Source of the DNA: Tessaracoccus defluvii | Lineage (GTDB): Bacteria; Actinomycetota; Actinomycetes; Propionibacteriales; Propionibacteriaceae | Assembly: GCF_014489575.1 (NCBI RefSeq) | Contig: NZ_CP060789.1 | Location: forward strand, 3,472,001 to 3,536,000 | Length of the DNA: 64,000 nucleotides | Direction of reading: 5' to 3' | In this document: in pieces, positions 8,473 to 18,789 of the stretch | How the letters are laid out: every line of letters begins with the position of its first letter | How positions within the stretch are numbered: the stretch's first letter is position 1 | Position numbers and translations under genes: made by a program | The notes under the pieces: model-generated | What the model was told of the DNA's origin: nothing | What the model saw: the letters and a program-made list of their open reading frames with translations, nothing else | The model's database searches: none

Positions 8473-11400
8473 ATGCAGCTGTCACTCGGGCTCGACATCG
8501 GATCGACGACGGTCAAGGCCGTCGTCCTCGACGGCGCGCGCACCGTCTTCAGCCGCTACCGCCGCCACAATGCGGACGCGCGCGGCGCGCTGCGGACCCT
8601 GCTGACGGAGATCGAAGAGCGGTTCCCGGACGCGGCGATGGCCTGCGCCGTCACCGGGTCGGCCGGCCTGGGCGTGGCCGACCTCATGCGCATCGCCTTC
8701 GTGCAGGAGGTCATCGCCGGCACCGAGGCCGTCGAGCGGTTCGTGCCGGACGCGGACGTCGTGATCGAACTCGGAGGCGAGGACGCGAAGATCACGTACC
8801 TGCGCCCAGCCGTCGAGCAGCGCATGAACGGCACCTGCGCCGGCGGGACCGGCGCCTTCATCGACCAGATGGCCACCCTCCTACACACGGACGCGGCCGG
8901 CCTCGACGAGCTGGCGGGCGGCGCCGACCACCTCTACCCGATCGCGTCGCGGTGCGGCGTCTTCGCCAAGTCCGACCTGCAGCCGCTCCTGAACCAGGGG
9001 GCCGCCCACACCGACCTGGCCGCCAGCGTCTTCCAGGCCGTCGCGACGCAGACGATCGCCGGCCTCGCGCAGGGGCACCCCATCCGTGGCACCGTCGTCC
9101 TCCTCGGAGGCCCGCTCCACTTCCTGCCGAACCTGCGGGTCGCCTACGAACGCTCGCTGGCCGAGCAGGTCGACGCGTTCGTCACCCCCGACGACGCGCA
9201 CCTCTATGTCGCTCTCGGCGCCGCTCTGCTCGCCCCGACGACGCGTCGCGCGCCACGCCCGGCGTGCTGCGCGCCCGGCTCACCGACACCGTCATGCTTC
9301 CACTCGTCAGTCCCCGGCTGCGGCCGCTCTTCGCCGACGACGACGAGAGGGACGCCTTCGCCGCCCGCCACGCCGGAAGTGCCGACGACCGGATCGATCT
9401 CGCGGATGCGGACGGTCCGCTGTTCCTGGGGATCGACGCGGGCTCCACCACGATCAAGGCCGTGCTGCTCGACGACGCCGGTCGCATCGCGTACGCGCAC
9501 TATCAGCCGAGCAACGACCCCGTCGCCGCCGCCCGCGGCATCCTGGCCGCGGTCCACCGCGACCTTCCCCTCAGCGCCTACCTGGCCCGCGCCTGCGTCA
9601 CCGGCTACGGCGAGGGCCTCGTCCGCGCGGCCCTGCGCCTCGACGACGGCGAGGTCGAGACCATGGCCCACTTCCGCGCCGCCGACCGGCTCTGTCCCGG
9701 GGTCACCGCCGTCATCGACATCGGCGGCCAGGACATGAAGTACCTGCGGATCGTCCGCGGCGCCGTCGACTCGATCGCCGTCAACGAGGCCTGCTCCTCG
9801 GGCTGCGGCTCGTTCCTGCAGACGTTCGCCGCTGGCATGGGGATCGAGGTGGCCGACTTCGCGCGGCTCGCGCTCGAGTCGTCGGCGCCTGTCGATCTCG
9901 GCACCCGCTGCACCGTGTTCATGAACTCGTCGGTCAAGCAGGCACAGCGGGAGGGGGCGACGCCGGCCGACATCGCCGCCGGACTCTGCTGCTCCGTCGT
10001 CCGCAACGCGCTGTTCAAAGTGATCAAGCTGCGCGACACCGGCCAGCTCGGCGACAGGGTCGTCGTGCAGGGCGGCACCTTCCTCAACGACGCCGTCCTG
10101 CGGGCGTTCGAGCTGCAGACGGGCGTGGAGGTGGTCCGACCCCGGCTGGCGGGCCACATGGGCGCGCTCGGCGCGGCCCTGACGGCGCAGCGCAACTGGA
10201 CCGGGGGAAGGTCGACGGCGCTCTCGCCCGCCGAGCTGGACGCGTTCACCGTCGAGACCCGGCTCGACACCTGCCGGCTGTGCCAGAACCACTGCCAGCT
10301 GACGATCTCCTCGTTCGGCGACGGAACCCGTCACGTCTCCGGCAACCGCTGCGAGAGGGGCGCCTCCGTCGAGCGGCTGCCGAAGAAGTCGGAGCTGCCG
10401 GACCTCGTCGACTACAAGTACCGGCGCCTGTTCGGGTACCGCAGGCTCACGAAGGAGCGGGCCACCCGCGGCGAGATCGGCATCCCGCGGGTCCTGGGCA
10501 TGTACGAGAACTTCCCGCTCTGGTTCACCATCCTGACCGAACTCCGGTTCCGCGTCACCGTGTCGGGACGCTCGAGCCACGAGGTCTTCGAGCGGGGCAT
10601 GGAGTCCATCCCGGCGGAGAACGCCTGCTACCCGGCGAAGCTGGCCCACGGTCACATCGAGAGCCTGCTGGACCGGGGCGTGACGACGATCTTCTACCCC
10701 TGCATCCCGCACGAAGCCACCGAGTTCGCCGGCTCGGACGGCAACTTTAACTGTCCCATCGTCGCCTTCTACCCGCAGGTCCTGCAGCGCAACATGGCGC
10801 GGCTCACGGACCCGGGCGTCACCTACCTGGCTCCCATGCTCAACCTCGACAACCGGGACAAGCTGGCGTCGCGGCTCGTGGAGGTGTTCGCCGACTGGGG
10901 CGTGACGCTCGAGGAGGCGCGGCAGGCCGTCGCGGCCGGCTTCGCCGAGGACGCGGCCGTCAGGGCCGACATCCGCGCGGAGGGGGCCCGCGCCCTCGAG
11001 TACCTGCGGGAACGCGGCCTGCGCGGGATCGTGCTGGCCGGGAGGCCGTACCACGTCGATCCGGAGATCAACCACGGCATCCCCAGCCTCATCAACGGGC
11101 TGGGGATGGGGGTACTGACGGAGGACGCGCTGATCGACCCTGAGGCCCCGCGCCTCGCCCGACCGCTGCGGGTCCGCGACCAGTGGACCTACCACTCCCG
11201 CCTGTACGAGGCCGCCGCCGTGGTCGGGGAAGCGCCCGAGCTCAGCTTCGTGCAGCTCAACTCGTTCGGCTGCGGCGTCGACGCCATCACCACCGACCAG
11301 GTCGCGGAGATCCTCGAAGCCGCCGGCGACCTGCACACGGTCCTGAAGATCGACGAGGTCTCCAACCTGGGGGCGGCCACCATCCGGTTGCGTTCCCTGC

Positions 11401-12740
11401 AGGCCGCCACCGCCGAGCGCGAGGGCAGCCGGACCGTCGACACCACCGGCGAGCCTGCCCGGGCCGTCTTCGGCCACGCGGAGCGGGAGACCCACACCAT
11501 CTACGCGCCGCAGATGGCCCCCATGCACTTCCGGCTCCTCATGCCCGTGCTCCGCAAGCTCGGCTACCGGGTGGAACTGCTCGAGCACGCCAGCGCCGAG
11601 GACATCGAGGTCGGACTCCGGTACGTCAACAACGACGCCTGCTTCCCGGCGATCATGGTCATCGGACAGCTCGTCAACAAGATCCGCTCCGGGGAGGCCG
11701 ACCCGGACCGCTCCACCGTCGGCATCACGCAGACGGGCGGCATGTGCCGTGCGACCAACTACGCGGCGCTGCTGCGGAAGGCGCTGCGGGAGGCCGGTTA
11801 CCCGCAGGTGCCGGTGCTGGCCATCAGCCTCCAGGGGCTCGAGGACAACCCGGGCTTCACGCTCACGCCCGGACTGCTGCACCCGGCGATCCAGGCCCTG
11901 GTGGTGGGCGACCTCCTGCAGAACCTGGTCCTGCGCACCCGCCCCTACGAGGCCGAACCCGGCGCGGCGGACGCCCTCTACCGGCGGTGGGACACGGCCG
12001 CGCAGGAGTTCCTCCAGTTCTCCGGCGACGTTCCGAGCCTCGGCCGCCACCTCGGCTTCCGGGGGCTCATCGACCGGATCGTCGCCGACTTCGACGCGCT
12101 TGTGCTGCGTCCGGAGCCCCGTCGCCCCCGCGTCGGGATCGTCGGCGAGATCCTCGTCAAGTTCCACCCGGACGCCAACAACAACGTGATCGACGTCATC
12201 GAGTCCGAGGGCTGCGAGGCCGTCCTGCCCGGCATGCTCCCGTTCTTCCTCATGGGCCTGTACTCGGCGCGGTTCCGGGCCGACGCGCTCGGCATCGGCG
12301 ACCGGTCGGTCGCCCTCAAGCGGCTCGCGGTGTGGGCCGTCGAGCAGTACCAGCGACCGGTCGCGCGGGCCCTGGCCCGCTGCAACGGCAAGTTCGACAC
12401 CCCGCCGAAGATGAAGGACCTCGCCGCGAAGGCCGACGACATCATCTCGCTCGGCACGCTGGCCGGTGAGGGCTGGCTGCTGACCGCCGAGATGGTCGAG
12501 CTCATCGAGGCGGGCGCACCCAACATCGTGTGCGCGCAGCCGTTCGCCTGCCTCCCCAACCACGTCGTCGGCAAGGGCATGTTCGCCGAGCTGCGGCGCC
12601 GTCACCCGGAGGCCAACATCGTGGCGGTCGACTACGACCCGGGCGCCTCGGAGACCAACCAGCTGAACCGCATCAAGCTCATGATCGCCACCGCGTTCAA
12701 GCGGCAGGCGAGCGGCGACAGGGCGACGGCGGACGTCTGA
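8473..12740 (+). CDS. Giant acyl-CoA dehydratase activase-like protein (two BcrAD/BadFG ATPase domains, DUF2229, HgdB-like part; one-base break)
   Basis: About 1,422 residues when one C is restored in the run at 9233-9236; the first about 254 residues are in another frame. Domain 1 (about 1-260) and domain 2 (about 315-575) are BcrA/BadF-type ATPases (DIGSTTVKAVVLDG; DAGSTTIKAVLLDD; EACSSGCGSFLQTFA with iron-sulfur cysteines). A Cys-rich linker follows (CRLCQNHC, then GNRCERG, about 598-620), then DUF2229 (ESIPAENACYPAK) and an HgdB-like region (about 1010-1290; VNNDACFPA, QTGGMCRATNYA). Characterised relatives of the ATPase domains are archerases that inject electrons into 2-hydroxyacyl-CoA dehydratases or benzoyl-CoA reductase; the substrate of the fused form is unknown. 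Start: ATG after AGGAG. Confidence 0.85.
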
Positions 12741-12741
12741 G

Positions 12742-13134
12742 TCAGCGGCGGTCGGCCAGGGCGACGGCGTCCGCCAGCGCAGCCAGGACCGCCCGGCTCT
12801 CGGACCACGGCACCGGTGTCGGCGCGCCGCCGGCCATGGCCAGGACGGCGCGCATCGCCCCGAGGCCCCCGTACGGGTCCACGTCGCCTGCCGGCAGCCA
12901 GCAGTGGTGCTCGCCGTCGCGCGTGAGGATGCTCAGCTCGTACCCGTCCTCGACGGTGTCGCCGAGCACCTCGATCGTGCCGACCAGCCCGGCGGCCACC
13001 GCGGCCGGCACCTCGGGCGACGGCACGGTCACGATCACGATGTGCGGGCGGGCGGAAAGGGCCGCGTCGAGCGGCGCGGGCGTCGCGTCCGGGAACCGGC
13101 CGAGGAACCGCTCGGCGGCCCCGTGGTCCGCAGG
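12742..13134 (-). pseudogene. Probable remnant of a Gfo/Idh/MocA-type oxidoreductase
   Basis: Immediately after the glycosyltransferase stop codon, and in the same frame, an open stretch encodes about 130 residues (HGAAERFLGRFPD, ARPHIVIVTVPSP, then EVLGDTVEDGYELSILTRDG and WSESRAVLAALADAVALA). It looks like pieces of an NAD-dependent Gfo/Idh oxidoreductase, but the GxGxxG nucleotide-binding start is missing. Only a GTG inside the stretch (13038, 98 codons) could start it. I read it as a decayed 3' remnant left by a deletion; a small functional protein is possible. The family call is tentative. Confidence 0.4.
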
Positions 13135-14420
13135 CTAGCCGACGCTGACCGGCGAGCGGTCGGCCACCTCCGCGTAGGTGGCGAGCATCTCCCTGGCCTG
13201 GGACTCGATCGTCCACTGTGAGGCCAGCTCGATCGAGCGGGCCTTCGCACGGCTGCGCCAGCCGTCGTCCTCGAGCCGGTCGAGGACCCGCATCAGCGCC
13301 GCGGCCAGCGACGCGGGGGTGGGGCGGGCGATCTCGCCGTTGACGCCTGGGTCGATGACCAGCCTGAGCTCGTGGTCGACGGAGACGATCGGCAGGCCGG
13401 CGAGCGCGGCCTCGTGCAGCACCAGGGCCTGCGTGTCGGTGAGGCTGGGGAAGGCGAACACGTCGGCCATGCCGTAGTAGGCGCCCAGCGCGTCGCGCTT
13501 CTGCTCCCCGGGCAGGATGATGCGCCCGGCGTCGCGGCCCTGCGCGAGGACCCGGCGGATGCTGGGTAGCGCTCCCAGTCGCCGACGACGCACAGGCGGG
13601 CGTCGGGACGGCGCGCGTGGACGAGCGTGAACGCGTCGGCCAGCAGCGGGATGCCCTTCTCCGGCGCGATCCGGCCGGCGTACAGCACCAACGGCCCGTC
13701 CGGGCCGGCGAAGGGCGGCGGGCCGGGAGGCAGCGGGTCCACGCCGTTCGGGACCACGCGGACGTTGGCGGTCGGGGCCATCTGGCTGCAGCGGGTCGCG
13801 GTCTTGGGCGACGGCGTCGTCACCAGCACCGCCGACTCCAGCATCTTCTGGCAGAGCCCCAGCAGCAGCGCCGTCGAACGGCCGCGGTCCTCGTAGCGGA
13901 CCTCCGCCAGGCGCAGGTCGTCGGCGTTGAGCACTTCGCCGTTGGTGAGCCGGGCGAAGGCCCGGACGACCCCGGTGAGCAGCGGCAGCACCGTCGAGTA
14001 GTGGTCGGCGTAGGCGTCGAAGTCGGTGTGCCAGGTGAGCAGCATCGGGATGTCGAGCCGGCGCGACACCCAGGTGCCGAGCGCGCCGATGGGGCCGAAG
14101 CCGTGCACGTGGATGACGTCGGGGCGGAGCTCGGCGATGCGGTCCATCGTGCGGTCGAAGTGCCGCCCGTTCGCGACCCGGGTGGGCATCTTCGGCACCC
14201 GCACCGACGGCAGCCGCATCTCGGTGCGGCCCGGTCGGCCATGGTGGGGGTTGGGGCCCTTCGTGGCGGGGGCGACGACGATGACCTCGTGACCGGCGTC
14301 GAGCAGGTTGCCCTCGAGCTGCTGCACCGCGTACATGAGGCCGTTGCTGCCGGGACCGTAGTTGTCGGTGAACTGGGCCACCTTCAACGGGCGGCCGGCG
14401 GGCTGTTCGGGTAGCGGCAC
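13135..14420 (-). CDS. GT4-family glycosyltransferase (one-base break)
   Basis: A GT-B fold sugar-nucleotide-dependent glycosyltransferase of about 428 aa. The N-terminal half has VAQFTDNYGPGSNGLMYAV and DVIHVHGFGPIGALG. The C-terminal half has VVPNGVDP, LYAGRIAPEKGI and the donor-binding E-x7-E region (FAFPSLTDTQALVLHEAALAGLPIV). The two halves are in different frames; adding one G to the plus-strand run at 13564-13566 joins them through VVGDWERYPSIRRVLAQGRD. GTG start. It begins 4 bp after the cydC stop and may be the last gene of that transcript. The acceptor is unknown; a cell-envelope mannosyltransferase role is a guess. Confidence 0.85.
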
Positions 14421-14424
14421 GAGG

Positions 14425-16002
14425 TCACTCTATCCGGTGGTCACCCAGGCTCACGATCCTGTCGCAGCGGTTGATCAACTCGGGATCGTGCGTGATCGCC
14501 ACCACGGGCCGCCCCGCGAAGGCCCGCCAGGCGTCGTCGAGGAGCGCGTCGGCGGTCTCGCGGTCGAGGTGTTCTGTGGGTTCGTCGAGGATGACGAGCT
14601 CCGGGTCGGCGATCAGGACGCGGGCCAGTGCCAGGCGACGGCGCTCGCCGCCGGACAGGGTGGAGCCGGCCTCCCCGACCCGGCGCTCCGGGTCCAGCGC
14701 CAGCCCGGCGTGGCGCAGCGCGCCGGCGATCTCCTCGTCGGTGGCGTCGCGCCGCCCGACCCGAACGTTCTCCGCCACCGTGGTGGCGAAGATGTGTGCG
14801 TCCTGCGCCAGGTAGCCGACGGTGCCGCCGCGGCTCAGCGTGCCGGCCAGCGGCGGGATCAGGCCCATCGCCGTCGCGGCGAGCGTCGTCTTGCCGACAC
14901 CCGACGGGCCGACCAGCGCCAGCGACTCGCCGGGGGAGACGGTGAGCGAGACGTGCTCGAGCACCGGCCCCGCGCCGGGCCAGCCGAGGGTGACGTCGAT
15001 CAGTTCGAGGCCGGGACGGTCGGCGTCGCCGGGGGTGACGTCTCCGGTACCGACGGCGGGGGCGTCCAGCACCTCGGTCACCCGGTCGAGCGCGGAGCGG
15101 GCCCGGGTGTAGGTCTGGGCCGCCTGCGCGAAGGTGGCGAACACCTCGTGCAGCGCGAGAGGGGTCAGCGCCAGGACGGCGAGGAAGCGGAGATCGAGGG
15201 TGCCGTCGGCGACGGCGCGGGTGCCGAACACGAGGGCGGCGGCCACCGCGAGACCGGCCGCGACGATCTGCCCGGCCGTGGCGATGCCCCGGATCCAGGC
15301 GCCGCGGGCCTCGACCCGGCGGAGTTCGTCGTCGACCGCGAGCATCCGCTCGAGGGCGTCATCGGCGGCGCCGTAGGCGACCAGGTCGGTGGCGGTGCGG
15401 CCGAGTTCGCGGACCTCATCGCCCAGCCTGCCGCGGGCAGGCGTGGCGGCGCGGTCGGCCGCCAGCGACAGCCGCTGCGTCCACAGCGGGAGCGCGACGC
15501 CGGCCAGCACCGCCGTCGCCAGCAGCACCAGCGCCGTCGGCACGTCGAGGAACAGGAACGCCACGGTGGTCGCGACGACCACGACCGACGCCGACAGGAA
15601 CGGGATGACGACCCGGACGATCAGGTCCTGGATCGCGGCGACGTCGGCGACCACGCGCGTCAACAGGTCGCCCCTGCGCCGACCGATCAGTGTCGTGCCG
15701 GCCAGCTTGTCGTAGACCCGGAGCCGCAGTGCCCCCTGCATCCGCAGGGCCACGTCGTGCCCGACGAGCCGCTCCAAATAACGGAAGACGCCCCTGGAGA
15801 TGCCGAAGGCGCGGACGCCGACGGCCGCGGGCTGCAGGTACAGCACGGGCGGGGCAAGCGCAGCGAACGAGATCAGCCAGGCGGACACGCCCATGAGGGC
15901 GACCGACGAGGCCGAGGTGAGGGCGGCCAGCAGCACCGCGAAGACGAGCAGGCGGCGGGCGCCGGGGACGGCGTCGAGGAGGCTGCGGACGAGGCGGATC
16001 AT
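14425..16002 (-). CDS. cydC: Thiol reductant ABC exporter subunit CydC
   Basis: A 525-residue half-transporter: an N-terminal six-helix membrane domain (about 1-300) and a C-terminal ATPase with Walker A GPSGVGKTT, signature LSGGERRRLALARVL and Walker B LVILDEPTEHLD. With CydD it exports glutathione or cysteine to the outer side of the membrane, needed for assembly of cytochrome bd. Its ATG overlaps the cydD stop by 4 bp, so the two are translationally coupled. Paralogy to other ABC exporters is resolved by its place in the cyd cluster. Confidence 0.92.
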   Translation of the reverse strand: MIRLVRSLLDAVPGARRLLVFAVLLAALTSASSVALMGVSAWLISFAALAPPVLYLQPAAVGVRAFGISRGVFRYLERLVGHDVALRMQGALRLRVYDKLAGTTLIGRRRGDLLTRVVADVAAIQDLIVRVVIPFLSASVVVVATTVAFLFLDVPTALVLLATAVLAGVALPLWTQRLSLAADRAATPARGRLGDEVRELGRTATDLVAYGAADDALERMLAVDDELRRVEARGAWIRGIATAGQIVAAGLAVAAALVFGTRAVADGTLDLRFLAVLALTPLALHEVFATFAQAAQTYTRARSALDRVTEVLDAPAVGTGDVTPGDADRPGLELIDVTLGWPGAGPVLEHVSLTVSPGESLALVGPSGVGKTTLAATAMGLIPPLAGTLSRGGTVGYLAQDAHIFATTVAENVRVGRRDATDEEIAGALRHAGLALDPERRVGEAGSTLSGGERRRLALARVLIADPELVILDEPTEHLDRETADALLDDAWRAFAGRPVVAITHDPELINRCDRIVSLGDHRIE

Positions 16003-17608
16003 GCGGCCACCACCTCGACGACGCGATCGGCCGCGGCGAGCACCGCCGGCCGGTGGCTGACGATGAGGGCCCCCGCCCCGCTGCTCCGCACGGCCTCGAT
16101 GGCCTGAGCCTCGGTGTCGGCGTCGAGGCCGGCCGTGGGCTCGTCGAGGATGAGCAGCCAGGCGCCGCCCAGCCGGATCCGGACGAGGGCCCGCGCGAGC
16201 GCGACGCGCCGTCGTTCCCCGGCGGAGAGACCCTCCCCGTCGTCGCCGATGGGCTTGTCCGCCTCGAAGTCGGCGCCGGCATCGCGCAGCGCGGCCGCAA
16301 CGTCCGCGGGTGTGGCCGCGGGCGTGCCGAGCCGGACGTTGTCGCCGACGGTGCCGTTGACGAGGCCGGGTTCCTGCGCCACCCAGGCGACGGCGTCGCG
16401 CCAGGCGGCGGTGTCGAGGGCGGTCAGGTCCTCGTCGCCGACCAGGACGCGGCCGGCGTCGGGCCGGAGGAAGCCGGTGGCGAGGGCCAGCGCCGTGGAC
16501 TTCCCCCGCCCGATGAGCCGCTGAGCGCCACGACCTCCCCTGGCTCCACGGCCAGCGAGAGGCCGGCGAGGGCGTCGGCCTCCGCGCCGGGGTAGCGGTA
16601 GCCGACGCCGTCGAGACGGAGCGTCCGTCCGGTCACGGGCCGGGTCCCGCCCGGTGACGGCGCGGCGTCGATGATGGCGAACGCGGCGTCCGCGGCTGCG
16701 ACGCCGTCGGCCGAGTCGTGGAAGTGGACGCCCACCTGGCGGACCGGCAGGAACGCCTCGGGGGCGAGGATGAGAACGAAGAGGGCGGTGGCGAAGGTCA
16801 CGTCGCCGTAGACCAGGCGGAAGCCGACGGTGACGGCGACGATGGCCACCGACAAGGTGGCGAGCAGCTCGAGCGCGAACGACGACAGGAAGGAGACGCG
16901 CAGGGTGCGCATGGTCGCGTCGCGGTACTGCTCCTCGCCCAACTCGACTCCGCGCCGCTGCGCCCTGGCCCGCGCGAACGCCTGCAGCGTCGGCAGGCCT
17001 GCGATGAGATCGGCGAAGTGGTTGGCGAGGCGGTCGGCGACGGCGAAGCTGTGGCGGGTCGCCTTCTCGGTGGTCCAGCCGATCAGCGCCATGAACAGCG
17101 GGATCAGCGGCAGCGTGAACGCGATGATGATCGCCGACTGCCAGTCGGCGAGCAGGATGGCGCCGCCGACGATGAACGGCACCGTCGCGGCGAGGCCGAG
17201 CTGGGGCAGGTACTTGGAGAAGTAGCCGTCGAGAGCGTCGAGGCCGACGGTGACCGTCCGGACCAGCGAGGCGGACGAGGCTCCACCGACCGGCGTGGCC
17301 AGCCGGGCGGTCATCACGTCGCGGCGGAGCGTCGACTTCACGCTGGCGGCGCTGCGGTGGGCGAGCAGCGAACTGACCCAGGCCAGCAGGCCCCGCCCGA
17401 TAAAGACGGCGAGCAGGAGGAGCAGCGCCCGCTGCCAGCCGGGCGGGAAGTCGCCGGTGGCGAAGGCCAGCGTGATCCAGGTGGCGAGCAGGTCGGCCTG
17501 GACGATCAGGAGGATGGAGGTGAGGATGCCGACGACGACGCTGGCGATCAGGAACGCGCGGGTGGCTGTGGCGCGCCTGAGCAGTCTGGGGTGAATCGGT
17601 CCGGCCAT
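15999..17608 (-). CDS. cydD: Thiol reductant ABC exporter subunit CydD (one-base break)
   Basis: Partner of CydC. About 536 aa when one C is added to the plus-strand run at 16503-16507; the break falls inside the Walker A motif, which then reads SGSSGGGKST. Before the break are the membrane helices (LIASVVVGILTSILLIVQADLLATW) and the A-loop region (VGYRYPGAEADALAGLSL). After it are the Q-loop (AWVAQEPGLVNG), the signature LSAGERRRVALARAL and Walker B LLILDEPTAGLD. The ATG at 17608 lies 103 bp after the cydB stop, beyond a terminator-like hairpin. Confidence 0.92.
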
Positions 17609-17661
17609 TGCGTTCAGTCTCCCATGTGCGCGAAATCGGTGTCCTGGGTCCGGGTGCGCGA

Positions 17662-17692
17662 ACGGCCCGCCACGCTCTGCGCGGCGGGCCGT
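17662..17692 (-). terminator. Hairpin between cydB and cydD
   Basis: ACGGCCCGCC (17662-17671) and GGCGGGCCGT (17683-17692) form a perfect 10-bp stem with an 11-nt loop. Only two Ts follow on the minus strand, so it may attenuate read-through from cydAB into cydDC or protect the cydAB message rather than fully terminate. Confidence 0.5.
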
Positions 17693-17711
17693 TGCATCCG
17701 GGAGTCGTCGG

Positions 17712-18779
17712 TCAGGCCGCCGGCTCCACTTCGTCGGGGATGTTCTTCGTCGAGATCCGACGGCTGAACACCCAGTAGGACCACGACTGGTAGCCGATGA
17801 CGATCGGGACGAAGATCACCGCGGCCCACGCCATGATCGTCAGCGTCGTCTCGGACGACGCGGCGGTGATCATGTTCAGGCGGTCGAGGACCGGAACCGA
17901 CTCGTCCTGCGCGAACCCGAGGTTGCCGTACATCTTCAGGAAGATGCCGGCGAACAGGGTGACGATCGACAGGCCGGTCGCAATGAACGCCCAACCGTCG
18001 CGGCCCTTGCCGCTCATCACCGGCGCAGCCACGATCGCGAGGATCGACAGGATCGCACAGACCCAGGCGAGCACCGTGAAGTCGCCGAACTCGGAGGTGG
18101 CCGGCCAGAAGACGTTCTGGCAGATCACGAAGAGCGCGACGAGCGCCGCAGCGGCCCAGCCGACCTTCGTGGCGAAACCCTCGGCCCGCTCGTGGATCTC
18201 GCCCTTGGTCTTCAGCGCGATGAACGCTGCGCCGTGGACGAGGAACAGGACCACCAGCATCACGCCGCCCAGCAGGGCGAACGGACCGAACAGCCCCCAG
18301 AAGGAGCCGTTCCAGAGCAGCCCGTCGTTGGCCAGGCCGATGACGAAGTTCGCGAAGCCGACGCCGAAGACCAGCGAGGGAAGGAACGAGCCGATGATGG
18401 CGAACCAGTCGAGCATGGCCCGGTAGCGGGTGTCAGGGTGCTTCGAGCGGTACTCGAACGCGACGCCGCGCAGGATCAGGCCGACCAGCACCAGCAACAG
18501 AGGCAGATACAGGCCCGAGAACAGGGTGGCGTACCAGCCGGGGAAGGCCGCGAACATGGCGCCACCGGCGGTGAGCAGCCAGACCTCGTTGCCGTCCCAC
18601 AGTGGGCCGATGGTGTTGACGATGACGCGCCTGTCCTTTTCCTTCTTGCCGAGGATCGGGAGGAGCATCGCCACGCCGTAGTCGAAGCCCTCCAGGAAGA
18701 AGTAGCCGATCCACAGGACGGCGACGAGGGCGAACCAGACGATGGTCAGGGTTGACGGGGTCTCAAGGAGATTCAACAT
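17712..18779 (-). CDS. cydB: Cytochrome bd ubiquinol/menaquinol oxidase subunit II CydB
   Basis: A 355-residue polytopic subunit with about 9 membrane helices. Family signatures include WFALVAVLWIGYFFLEGFDYGVAMLLP at the N-terminus, GPLWDGNEVWLLTAGGAMFAAFP, and SWSYWVFSRRI at the end. It forms the high-affinity terminal oxidase with CydA, reducing oxygen to water with quinol as donor, useful under low oxygen. It starts 10 bp after the cydA stop. Confidence 0.96.
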   Translation of the reverse strand: MLNLLETPSTLTIVWFALVAVLWIGYFFLEGFDYGVAMLLPILGKKEKDRRVIVNTIGPLWDGNEVWLLTAGGAMFAAFPGWYATLFSGLYLPLLLVLVGLILRGVAFEYRSKHPDTRYRAMLDWFAIIGSFLPSLVFGVGFANFVIGLANDGLLWNGSFWGLFGPFALLGGVMLVVLFLVHGAAFIALKTKGEIHERAEGFATKVGWAAAALVALFVICQNVFWPATSEFGDFTVLAWVCAILSILAIVAAPVMSGKGRDGWAFIATGLSIVTLFAGIFLKMYGNLGFAQDESVPVLDRLNMITAASSETTLTIMAWAAVIFVPIVIGYQSWSYWVFSRRISTKNIPDEVEPAA

Positions 18780-18789
18780 GTGGCTGTCC

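Noticed and set aside
9204..12605. An 1,133-codon open frame opposite the giant activase gene
   Set aside because: Composition is typical of an antisense frame in high-GC DNA; the opposite strand has clear BcrAD, DUF2229 and HgdB-like motifs.
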